From Pseudomonadota bacterium (GTDB lineage Bacteria; Pseudomonadota; Gammaproteobacteria; Burkholderiales; Burkholderiaceae), in contig JAJXUC010000012.1 in NCBI GenBank assembly GCA_021783435.1, positions 1-49,925 on the forward strand: a stretch of DNA of 49,925 nt. Reading direction: 5' to 3'. The notes under the pieces are model-generated. The model saw only the letters and a list, made by a program, of their open reading frames with translations, was not told the origin of the DNA and did not search any database. Both the position numbers and the translations under genes were made by a program. Position 1 is the stretch's first letter. The number at the start of each line of letters is the position of its first letter. Shown in pieces: positions 9,557 through 18,264 of this stretch.

Positions 9557-10483
9557 GTGGTCAAGGCGGCAAAACCAGAAACCGGCCGGGCAAAAAGCGC
9601 GGCCAGCAAAACCACAACGGCTCGGGGAGCCAAGACGGTTGTCAAGGCCGTCGTGGCCAAGCGCTCCGTGGTGCCGGCGGCCAAAGCGCCGGCACCCAAG
9701 CGCACGGCAGGGGCGACATCGTCCGCGGGCCTGAAGGCGGGAAAGACCGCGATACCGAGCCCGGCCAAAGCCAAGACAGCAAGTTCTGTAGCCTCCAAGG
9801 CTTCGGTCCATGTGCCGCCTGCAGCGACCAAAGGCAACCCATCCACCAAGGCCCGCGGCACGGCAGCCGCGCCCCAAGCCCCGACTCCGGTTCGGGCTAC
9901 ACTGCCGCGCGCCCAAGCCCACAAACCCGCAACCGCCGTGGCAAACCGCCCCAAGGTCGTGGTGCCCATTCCAGCATCTTCAGCAACCCAATCCATGAGC
10001 AGTCTCGCCCCCACACAAGCCCCGGCGAAAGTCGATCCCAAGCTGGTCAACGCCTGGAAATCCAAGTCGCCAAAGGATCTGACCGACGCTGAAGTGCTCG
10101 CCATGCCCGAAAGCGAGTACATGAAAGCCGCGCAGTTGGAGTTCTTCAAACACCGTTTGACCACCCTGCGCAACGATATCCTGCGCAGTGCTGGCGAAAC
10201 CACCGAGCACTTGCGTGAGGACACCTTGCTGGTACCGGATCCCGCCGATCGCGCCACGATCGAGGAGGAGCACGCGCTGGAGTTGCGCGCACGCGACCGC
10301 GAACGCAAATTGCTGAAGAAGGTCGAGCAGGTTCTCTTGCTCATCGATGCCGGCGAGTACGGCTGGTGCGAGGAAACCGGTGAACCCATCGGCATCGGCC
10401 GTCTGCTGGCACGTCCCACGGCCACGTTGTCGCTGGAGGCGCAACAACGGCGCGAGATGAAGCAGAAGATGTTCGGGGACTGA
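9557..10483 (+). CDS. dksA: RNA polymerase-binding transcription factor DksA, one-cysteine form with long N-terminal tail
   Basis: DksA enters the RNA polymerase secondary channel and works with ppGpp to reset transcription in the stringent response. The last 150 or so residues are canonical: KSPKDLTDAEVLAMPESEYM, the coiled-coil tip DPADRAT, then LELRARDRERKLLKKVEQ. The zinc-finger region reads YGWCEETGEPIGIGRLLARP and later LSLEAQQRRE, so only one of the four zinc cysteines remains, as in other one-cysteine DksAs. About 145 residues rich in Ala, Lys, Pro and Thr precede the conserved part. The GTG start is set by AGGAGG; starting at the ATG at 9994 would give a normal 163-residue protein. 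Confidence 0.92.
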   Translation: MVKAAKPETGRAKSAASKTTTARGAKTVVKAVVAKRSVVPAAKAPAPKRTAGATSSAGLKAGKTAIPSPAKAKTASSVASKASVHVPPAATKGNPSTKARGTAAAPQAPTPVRATLPRAQAHKPATAVANRPKVVVPIPASSATQSMSSLAPTQAPAKVDPKLVNAWKSKSPKDLTDAEVLAMPESEYMKAAQLEFFKHRLTTLRNDILRSAGETTEHLREDTLLVPDPADRATIEEEHALELRARDRERKLLKKVEQVLLLIDAGEYGWCEETGEPIGIGRLLARPTATLSLEAQQRREMKQKMFGD

Positions 10484-10513
10484 ATCTGCGCCCACCCCGC
10501 TTCAAGCACAGGC

Positions 10514-12373
10514 ATGCCGATGAGTGATTCGAAACCGCGCAGCTTCTGGGGCCGGGTCGGCGAGTTCGTCAAAAACCCGACGCAGGACTGGTCGCTCACA
10601 CGACACGAGAACGCCCTGCGCGATTTGCAGGAGCAGGAGCAGGTCAAGGCGAAAGAGGAACAGCGCAAGCTCGATGCTTTCATCCGCCGCCGCGAACTGG
10701 CCTCGCTGCGGCGCCTGCGCAAGCGCCAGGCCGACGGTCTACCGATCGATGACGCCTACACCGATGTGCCCGACACCGGCACCGGCGTTGGCCCATCTGC
10801 TCCCGAACGCGAAGCCACGCTGCGCAAGATCAACGAGATCGAGCAATCCATGGTGCTGCAGGAAACCGGGCAGCAGGGGCGCGGCGGCCCCAGCCGGCCT
10901 GGCTTGCAAGCCACCCAGATTCACTTGGGCGCCGGAGTCCCACCAGCGCCTGCGTCCGGGTCAGCCGCACAACAGGCTTTTGCGCCCCGACCTGGGGCGG
11001 AGACGGGGCTGGGCTTCCAACCGACCGATCATCTCTCGCGGCATTTGCAGGCAGCGCCGGTCATGCCGACTCCCGCCGCGCCCGGCGAGATCCTCCAGGC
11101 CACCATGCCGGCTCCGACCCAGATGGCTCCAACCCAGATGGCACCGACCATGATGGGCATGACCCAACTTGCTGCCGATCACCCGCCGATGGACACCTGG
11201 ATGAAAACAGGTGGCTTCGCATCCTCAAGCCCGATGGCGGTGGACGTGCAGGAAGGCGTATCGTCCAGCCCGCTGTTTGACCAGGCCTGTATCGACTTCG
11301 CCAACGGCCATGACCGCGACGCCGAGCGCGCCTTGCTCGACGCCATCTCCGGCTCTCCCGAGCGCGAGTTGGAAAACGAGTTCTGGCTGGCCTTGTTCGA
11401 CCTCTATCGCGCCGGTGGTGACAACCCGAAATTCGAGGCCCTGGTCAATGACTACGTCGATCGCTTCCAGTCCTCCGCGCCGTCCTGGGATGCACCGGTG
11501 CCGCAGAATTCACATGCCGCGCAGGCAGCCACCCGCCAGCCAGCCTCTCAGTCTGCCGCTGCCGGCCCTTCGTCCAATTTCACTGCCTTGGGCGAACTCG
11601 ATGCAGCGCAGTCACGCTCCCTGCTGCTGCTGGCGCGTGGTGGGGTGCGTCAGGTCGTGCTCGAATTCAGCGGCCTGACCAGCATCGCCCCCGGAGCCCA
11701 GACTTTCTCGCTGGAGGCCTTCAAGCTGCTGAACGCGTCCAGTGACTGCGTCATCGAGCTGGCCGGCATTGCCAATCTGACGGAGGCCTGTGCCGCAGCC
11801 GCACCCCCCATGCAGCGCGATGCCGACCCCGGCTGGTGGGGCTTGCGTCTGGAGGCGCTGCGCCTGGCGGGCGACCAGGACGCCTATGAGAATGTCGCAC
11901 TGGACTACTGTGTCACCTACGAAATTTCTCCGCCGACCTGGGAACCCAGCCACGCCAAGGTCCATGTGCTCACCGCCGACGCCGCAGCCGGCCTGAGCCG
12001 GCCCCTGACGCAACATTCGCGGCCCTCGCAATCGCAGGTCAGCAGCCTGTTGCCCAGCCAGTTCAGCACCCATTTCGGCAACACCGACACCGGTGTGGCA
12101 TTTGCCCAGTTGCGAGGCGACATCAAGGGTGGCAGCGAAGATTTCCTCAAGCCACTGGATCAGGCAGCATTCGGCCATGGCGCCGTGGTCGTCGATCTCA
12201 GCGAACTGCGTCGGCTCGACTTCGCCAGCGCCGGCATCATGCTCAATTGGGTGATGTCGCAGAGCAGCGCCGGACGCGCGGTGCAGTTCGAAGGCACGCA
12301 CCGGCTCATCGCCGGGCTGTTCGTCATTCTCGGGATCAACTCGGTGGCTCAGATCCAACTGCGCAAGTTTTGA
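10514..12373 (+). CDS. STAS-domain protein of unknown function
   Basis: A 619-residue soluble protein that I cannot name. The N-terminus (about 30-80) is highly charged and probably coiled coil. A long Pro/Ala/Gln/Met-rich linker follows and includes a repeated TQMAP segment near 11110-11160. Residues around 255-320 resemble a small helical module. There are two STAS-like modules: a weak one with VRQVVLEFSGLTSIAPGAQT and a clearer C-terminal one with VVVDLSELRRLDFASAGIML through VILGINSVAQIQL. STAS domains often act in anti-sigma antagonist switches or lipid transport; no partner is nearby. An ATG at 10520 is equally possible. It sits between dksA and hslV on the same strand. Confidence 0.75.
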   Translation: MPMSDSKPRSFWGRVGEFVKNPTQDWSLTRHENALRDLQEQEQVKAKEEQRKLDAFIRRRELASLRRLRKRQADGLPIDDAYTDVPDTGTGVGPSAPEREATLRKINEIEQSMVLQETGQQGRGGPSRPGLQATQIHLGAGVPPAPASGSAAQQAFAPRPGAETGLGFQPTDHLSRHLQAAPVMPTPAAPGEILQATMPAPTQMAPTQMAPTMMGMTQLAADHPPMDTWMKTGGFASSSPMAVDVQEGVSSSPLFDQACIDFANGHDRDAERALLDAISGSPERELENEFWLALFDLYRAGGDNPKFEALVNDYVDRFQSSAPSWDAPVPQNSHAAQAATRQPASQSAAAGPSSNFTALGELDAAQSRSLLLLARGGVRQVVLEFSGLTSIAPGAQTFSLEAFKLLNASSDCVIELAGIANLTEACAAAAPPMQRDADPGWWGLRLEALRLAGDQDAYENVALDYCVTYEISPPTWEPSHAKVHVLTADAAAGLSRPLTQHSRPSQSQVSSLLPSQFSTHFGNTDTGVAFAQLRGDIKGGSEDFLKPLDQAAFGHGAVVVDLSELRRLDFASAGIMLNWVMSQSSAGRAVQFEGTHRLIAGLFVILGINSVAQIQLRKF

Positions 12374-12433
12374 GTTCCCCTCTGCGTTCCGATCCCGCGC
12401 GGCCCCGCCGCCGCGCCCAACCCTTCCCATCCG

Positions 12434-12973
12434 ATGCAGCAATATCACGGCACCACCATTTTGAGCGTGCGCCGCGGCGCCAGCGTCGCCCTGGGCGGTG
12501 ACGGCCAGGTGACCTTGGGCAATATCGTCATCAAGGCCAGCGCCCGCAAGGTGCGCCGCTTGCACCACGACAACGTGCTGGCTGGCTTCGCCGGCGGCAC
12601 CGCCGACGCCTTCACGCTATTCGAACGTTTCGAGGCCAAACTCGACGAGCACCGCGGCCAGTTGCTGCGCGCAGCCGTGGAACTGGCGAAGGATTGGCGT
12701 ACCGACCGCATGTTGCGGCGTCTGGAAGCGATGCTGGCCGTGGCAGACGCCAGCGCGTCGCTCGTCATCACGGGCAACGGCGACGTGCTTGAACCCGAGC
12801 ATGGCTTGCTGGCCATCGGCTCGGGTGGGGCCTACGCGCAGTCGGCGGCTCGCGCGCTGCTCGAGAACACCGAGCTGGACGCGCGCAGCATCGTCGAAAA
12901 ATCGCTGCACATTGCCGCCGATCTGTGCATCTACACCAACCACGAATTGCGCATCGAAACACTGGGGGACTGA
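12434..12973 (+). CDS. hslV: ATP-dependent protease subunit HslV (ClpQ)
   Basis: HslV is the proteolytic double ring of the HslVU protease. The 179-residue protein begins [15 protein letters not shown]; the short leader is cut to expose the catalytic threonine (first T of TTILSVRRG). Other family marks are [42 protein letters not shown] and the late [14 protein letters not shown] and [12 protein letters not shown]. It is followed 104 bases later by hslU, its ATPase partner. Confidence 0.96.
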   Translation: MQQYHGTTILSVRRGASVALGGDGQVTLGNIVIKASARKVRRLHHDNVLAGFAGGTADAFTLFERFEAKLDEHRGQLLRAAVELAKDWRTDRMLRRLEAMLAVADASASLVITGNGDVLEPEHGLLAIGSGGAYAQSAARALLENTELDARSIVEKSLHIAADLCIYTNHELRIETLGD

Positions 12974-13077
12974 GGGCGCGATTCGCGCGCCGATCCATCG
13001 ATCCCGCTACATCCCACCTCGCCCCATGGCGCCCGGTGCGTCCAGTTCGGGGCACCCACCCACTGCCGATCTGATCC

Positions 13078-14403
<1,326 letters not shown>

Positions 14404-14477
14404 GTCGAGCGCCTTCAGTCAACACCATGCCGCCCTGAGGGTTTGGCGTTGCCCCATGCCCCTAGCGCCCAATCGGG

Positions 14478-15239
14478 CTACAGCAGCCCGCGCTGCTGGG
14501 CAATGCAGAGCAAACCCTCGAACACCAGATGGTCCGCCGTCTGATGCGGCAGGCCCAGCGCCAGTTCCAGCTTGGGTGCGGCGCCGCCGGTCAGGAGCAC
14601 GGCGGGCACCCTGCCCTCCAGGCGGCTCAGCCGCTCGTGCATTTGCCGCGCGGCGCCGGATATGGCCATGGCACCACCGCTCATGAGCGCGTCGCTGGTG
14701 TTGTTGGGGAACTCGCGCAACGCACCTTCGGGCACGTTCAGCCCTGCAGTCCCCATTTCCAGCGCCTTGAGCATCAGCCCGAAGCCTGGAAGGATGACAC
14801 CGCCCAGAAAACGCCCATCCGACGCCAGGCAGTCGATGGTCACAGCCGTGCCGACGCTCACGACCAGAACCGGTTCGGCGCGATATCGTGCCCTGGCCCC
14901 CATCAACGCCGCCCAGCGATCGGCTCCAAGCAGGCCGGGATTGGTGTAGCCGTTGCGCACGCCGCATTGCTGCGGCGGCGAGTGAATCCACTCGACGTGC
15001 AAACCCAGGCTGGCGAGTTGCGCTTCCACCCGCGCCGTGGCGACAACGCCAGCAACGGCGCAGCCAATCGCCGCCTTTGGCTTGGGATGCGCCTCAAGCT
15101 CCTTGCCGAGCTGTTCGATGGACTGTTGCGGCATGGCACCGTGCGCCGAAAGTTCGGGCTCCGGCACGGCACGCCCGCCAGACCAGATGCCCCATTTGAG
15201 ACGGGTGTTGCCGATGTCGAGCAAAAGGAGAGGCATCAT
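14478..15239 (-). CDS. coaX: Type III pantothenate kinase
   Basis: CoaX phosphorylates pantothenate in the first step of CoA synthesis. The 253-residue protein has the ASKHA-fold phosphate loop LLLDIGNTRLKWGIW at the start, then NPGLLGADRWAALMGARA, VVSVGTAVTIDCL, GGVILPGFGLMLKAL and TGGAAPKLE. The start is the first of two adjacent ATGs (15239 or 15236). In many Burkholderiales coaX follows birA; here no birA lies upstream, only a 540-base spacer. It converges with hslU. Confidence 0.94.
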   Translation of the reverse strand: MMPLLLLDIGNTRLKWGIWSGGRAVPEPELSAHGAMPQQSIEQLGKELEAHPKPKAAIGCAVAGVVATARVEAQLASLGLHVEWIHSPPQQCGVRNGYTNPGLLGADRWAALMGARARYRAEPVLVVSVGTAVTIDCLASDGRFLGGVILPGFGLMLKALEMGTAGLNVPEGALREFPNNTSDALMSGGAMAISGAARQMHERLSRLEGRVPAVLLTGGAAPKLELALGLPHQTADHLVFEGLLCIAQQRGLL

Positions 15240-15419
15240 AGGCGTGCAGGCGAAATGCCGTGCACCATAGCAGAGCGGTGATTCACGCAAACGCCCGACG
15301 GTGCACGCCCAGGGCCCAGCATCGGTATCGAGCGACCGTGGCCGGCCAGGTTCCGAGAGCACAAATCATCCGTGGAAACCCTAGATTTTCCGGCTGACTT
15401 TGTTTGCAGACACTGAACC

Positions 15420-15437
15420 TATTTTTGTATACAGTTT
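15420..15437 (+). promoter_or_regulatory. Operator-like repeat, upstream copy
   Basis: TATTTTTGTATACAGTTT contains the palindromic core GTATAC. It matches the copy at 15578-15595 in 17 of 18 positions, in the same orientation, 158 bases apart. Paired sites of this type suggest a dimeric regulator, for example of the GntR type, or an upstream activator site for the sigma-54 promoter. The regulator is not encoded in view. Confidence 0.6.
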
Positions 15438-15577
15438 TTGTGGTTGTGATCTATCCTTGCCGTGAAGGATGTCATTCCGCTGATTGCCGTCCGAACCGTA
15501 GAAATCCCGCGCAGGCTTGGGTACTGGAAGTGGCTGGTGCAGGCGTCGACCTCGCCAGCCAACGCACCGAGCCGCTG

Positions 15578-15595
15578 TATTTTTGTATACCGTTT
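15578..15595 (+). promoter_or_regulatory. Operator-like repeat, promoter-proximal copy
   Basis: TATTTTTGTATACCGTTT is the second copy of the upstream motif, with one difference. Its last bases run straight into the -24 element of the sigma-54-type promoter, so a protein bound here would probably block or touch the polymerase. Confidence 0.6.
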
Positions 15596-15610
15596 GGCAC
15601 AATTTTTGCG
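15594..15610 (+). promoter_or_regulatory. Sigma-54 (RpoN) type promoter for the transporter/racemase genes
   Basis: TTGGCACAATTTTTGCG fits the RpoN consensus YTGGCACGRNNNTTGCW at all but two fixed positions and has the required GG-N10-GC spacing (GG at 15596-15597, GC at 15608-15609). The start of transcription would be near 15621, leaving a leader of about 160 bases before the ATG at 15780. RpoN control fits a nitrogen-scavenging role for the two genes that follow. Confidence 0.65.
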
Positions 15611-15623
15611 TGCCACTGTTCGC

Positions 15624-15639
15624 GCGAATGGCCATTCGC
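15624..15639. repeat. Perfect 16-bp palindrome in the transporter leader
   Basis: GCGAATGGCCATTCGC is fully self-complementary. It lies just after the predicted sigma-54 transcription start, so it could be an operator or a small RNA hairpin. It is not followed by a U-run, so it is not an intrinsic terminator. Confidence 0.6.
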
Positions 15640-15779
15640 CACCATGCTCCGTTCGCGCATCCTCGCTGTCAATCGGCTCCATCATCATCGGCGCCCCTTG
15701 CCACCGGGTTCACGTTGACGGGCTCGACCGTCGACATGTCGATGCTGCCTGATCCCGCTTTCAACTCGGAGTCTGCCCC

Positions 15780-17267
15780 ATGAACACGTCCACAGCAGGT
15801 CTTGGTGTCACCCAAGCCCCATCCCCCGATGCCGACAACGAAGACATCATCATCAAGCCCGGCTACAGCCCCCGCTTGGTCAATGCGGACCTCGCCCCGC
15901 TCAAGCACCAGCGCTGGGGCGCCTACAACATCTTCGCCTTCTGGATGTCGGATGTGCACAGCGTGGGGGGCTACATCACCGCAGGCAGCCTGTTCGCGCT
16001 CGGTCTGGCCAGTTGGCAGGTGCTGGTCTGCCTGCTGGTCGGCATCGTGATCGTGCAGTTGCTGGCCAATCTGGTGGCCAAGCCGAGCCAAGTCACCGGC
16101 GTGCCCTATGCGGTCATCAGCCGCGCTTCGTTCGGCGTGCTGGGAGCCAACATCCCGGCGGTCACGCGAGGCTTGATCGCCTTCGCCTGGTACGGCATTC
16201 AGACCTATCTCGCATCGAGCGCGCTGATCATCGTCATTCTCAAGTTCATGCCCGGGTTGGCCCCCTATGCCGATGTGCATCAATATGGATTCGTCGGCCT
16301 GTCCAGCCTCGGCTGGGTGGCGTACATGGTGCTCTGGGTGCTGCAAGCCCTGGTGTTCTGGAAAGGGATGGAAGCCGTGCGGATCTTCATCGATTGGGCC
16401 GGTCCGGCGGTTTATGTGGTGATGTTCGCCCTCGCGTTTTATCTGGTGTCCAAAGTGGGGCTGTCGAACATCGACATGAATCTCGGCTCGGTCAAATTCA
16501 CCGGCCTGCAAGCCCTGCCGGTGATGATCAACGCCATCGCCCTGGTGGTGTCGTACTTCTCCGGCCCTTTGCTGAACTTCGGCGATTTCGCCCGTTACAG
16601 CAAGAGCGTGCCCGCTGTGAAGACCGGCAACTTCTGGGGACTGCCGGTCAACTTCCTGGGTTTTTCGGTTCTCACCGTCATCACCACGGCGGCCACCTTG
16701 CCCTTGTTCGGCAAGCTGATCACCGATCCTGTGGAGACGGTCAGTCATATCAACAGCACCTTCGCCGTCGTGCTCGGTGCCATGACCTTCACGCTGGCCA
16801 CGATGGGCATCAACATCGTCGCGAATTTCGTGCCCCCGGCCTTCGACTTCTCCAACGTCGCCCCGCAGACCATCAGTTGGCGCATGGGCGGCATGATCGC
16901 GGCCGTGGGCTCGATTTTCATCACGCCCTGGAACATCTACAACAATCCTGACGTGATCCATTACACCCTGGACATCCTGGGCTCTTTCATCGGCCCCTTG
17001 TTCGGGATTCTCATCACCGACTACTACCTGATCAAAAAACAGCGCATCGATGTCGACGCGCTCTACAGCATGGAGAAAACCGGGCGCTATTGGTACCGCG
17101 GCGGAGTGAACCCAAAGGCTGTGGCAGCCCTGGCTCCGGCCGCACTCATCGCGATTCTGATGGTGCTCGTTCCGGTGTTGTCCTCGCTGGCCAATTTCAC
17201 CTGGTTCATCGGTTGCGCCACGGCCGCGGTGCTCTACCTGGCGATCAATCGCAGTTCATCCACGTGA
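15780..17267 (+). CDS. NCS1-family nucleobase/hydantoin/allantoin transporter
   Basis: A 495-residue inner-membrane permease of the nucleobase:cation symporter-1 family (Mhp1, PucI, CodB relatives), with about 12 hydrophobic segments. Family marks include NADLAPLKHQRWGAYNIFAF before the first helix, FWMSDVHSVGGYITAGSLF in helix 1, PSQVTGVPYAVISRASFG, FAWYGIQTYLASSAL and FSGPLLNFGDFARY. The pattern is closest to the hydantoin/allantoin/purine branch. The next gene, a hydantoin-racemase-like protein 6 bases downstream, favours a hydantoin, allantoin or similar ureide as cargo. Substrate assignment is inference. It is probably controlled by the sigma-54 promoter and GTATAC sites upstream. Confidence 0.88.
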   Translation: MNTSTAGLGVTQAPSPDADNEDIIIKPGYSPRLVNADLAPLKHQRWGAYNIFAFWMSDVHSVGGYITAGSLFALGLASWQVLVCLLVGIVIVQLLANLVAKPSQVTGVPYAVISRASFGVLGANIPAVTRGLIAFAWYGIQTYLASSALIIVILKFMPGLAPYADVHQYGFVGLSSLGWVAYMVLWVLQALVFWKGMEAVRIFIDWAGPAVYVVMFALAFYLVSKVGLSNIDMNLGSVKFTGLQALPVMINAIALVVSYFSGPLLNFGDFARYSKSVPAVKTGNFWGLPVNFLGFSVLTVITTAATLPLFGKLITDPVETVSHINSTFAVVLGAMTFTLATMGINIVANFVPPAFDFSNVAPQTISWRMGGMIAAVGSIFITPWNIYNNPDVIHYTLDILGSFIGPLFGILITDYYLIKKQRIDVDALYSMEKTGRYWYRGGVNPKAVAALAPAALIAILMVLVPVLSSLANFTWFIGCATAAVLYLAINRSSST

Positions 17268-17273
17268 GATGCC

Positions 17274-18008
17274 ATGAAGATCCTGATCATCAATCCCAAC
17301 TCCACCGCCAGCATGACCCACAAAATCGGCGAGGTGGCCTTGCGCATCGCGGCACCCGGAACGACGGTCAGAGCAGTGAATCCGCCGGACTCCCCTGCGT
17401 CCATCGAGTGCCATACCGAGGAGGCGTTGTGTGTTCCTGGCCTGCTGCGCTGCATTCAGGAGGCCGAGGCGCAGGGCTATGACGCTTACGTCATTGCCTG
17501 CTTCGGTGACCCGGGCCTCGACGCCGCACGCGAGCAGGCCCGTGGCCCGGTGATCGGCATCGCCGAAGCGGCGATGCACGCCGCCAGCATGGTGGCCAAC
17601 TCCTTCAGTGTCGTGACCACCCTGGAACGTACCGTCGGCATGGCCTGGCACCTGGCGGAGCGCTACGGCATGCAGCGTTTCTGCAGGAACGTCCGTGCCG
17701 CTGATCTGCCCGTGCTCGACCTCGAGGATCCGAGCAAGAACGCCCGCACGCTGATTCGAGATGAGTGCCTGCGTGCCCTGCGCGAAGACCGCTGCGAGTC
17801 CATCGTGCTCGGTTGCGCCGGGATGACGGACCTGTGCCGGTCGCTGTCGGATGAGATCGGCGCGCCTGTCATCGATGGCGTCGCCGTGGCCGTGAAACTG
17901 GTCGAATCGCTTGTCACGCTGGGCCTTCGCACCAGCAAACTCGGCGGCTGGGCGACGCCGCCGCTCAAGCCGGGATGCGCCCCCCTTGCCTCGGGATCTG
18001 GTTCCTGA
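17274..18008 (+). CDS. Asp/Glu/hydantoin racemase family protein
   Basis: A 244-residue member of the Asp/Glu/hydantoin racemase superfamily. It starts MKILIINPNSTASMTHKIGE, typical of hydantoin and allantoin racemases. Both catalytic cysteines are seen, in YVIACFGDPGLDAAREQA and ESIVLGCAGMTDL; the intervening VIGIAEAAMHAASMVANSFS also fits. It would interconvert enantiomers of a 5-substituted hydantoin or of allantoin. The last 12 or so residues are low-complexity and probably not conserved. It starts 6 bases after the NCS1 transporter, so the pair forms an operon. No hydantoinase or carbamoylase gene is in the window. Confidence 0.87.
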   Translation: MKILIINPNSTASMTHKIGEVALRIAAPGTTVRAVNPPDSPASIECHTEEALCVPGLLRCIQEAEAQGYDAYVIACFGDPGLDAAREQARGPVIGIAEAAMHAASMVANSFSVVTTLERTVGMAWHLAERYGMQRFCRNVRAADLPVLDLEDPSKNARTLIRDECLRALREDRCESIVLGCAGMTDLCRSLSDEIGAPVIDGVAVAVKLVESLVTLGLRTSKLGGWATPPLKPGCAPLASGSGS

Positions 18009-18159
18009 TCGGCGCGTCGCCTCAAGTCTTGCATCTCTGGTCCGCTGCCTGCCGCGTGGGATGGCGTTGGTGTTCGCAGCCACGTTCTTTGCCATTTCAC
18101 CGCATTGCTGCTGAGGGCGAGGGCCTGTCGGTGGGTCATGGAATCCGTTACATTGCCGA

Positions 18160-18177
18160 ATTGACGTATACGTCAAT
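18160..18177. promoter_or_regulatory. Perfect 18-bp palindromic operator upstream of icmF
   Basis: ATTGACGTATACGTCAAT is fully self-complementary and lies 87 bases before the icmF start. From memory it resembles the sites of MerR-family regulators such as LiuR that control branched-chain amino acid breakdown in proteobacteria. That would suit an isobutyryl-CoA mutase gene. The regulator itself is not in this window. Confidence 0.65.
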
Positions 18178-18264
18178 GACAACTCCTGCAGCGACAAGCC
18201 GCAGGTGATGCCGATGAACACCGAAGCGCACGGCGCGATGCACGCCGTGTCCAAGGAGACCGCA

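Larger units (their letters stand above)
15240..15779. other. 540-base intergenic regulatory region before the NCS1 transporter
   Basis: No convincing gene lies here. The region holds two same-direction copies of an 18-base operator-like motif (15420-15437, 15578-15595), a sigma-54-type promoter (15594-15610) and a perfect 16-bp palindrome (15624-15639). The coaX promoter must lie at its left end, read leftward. Base composition is more AT-rich than the flanking genes, as expected of a control region. Confidence 0.7.
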
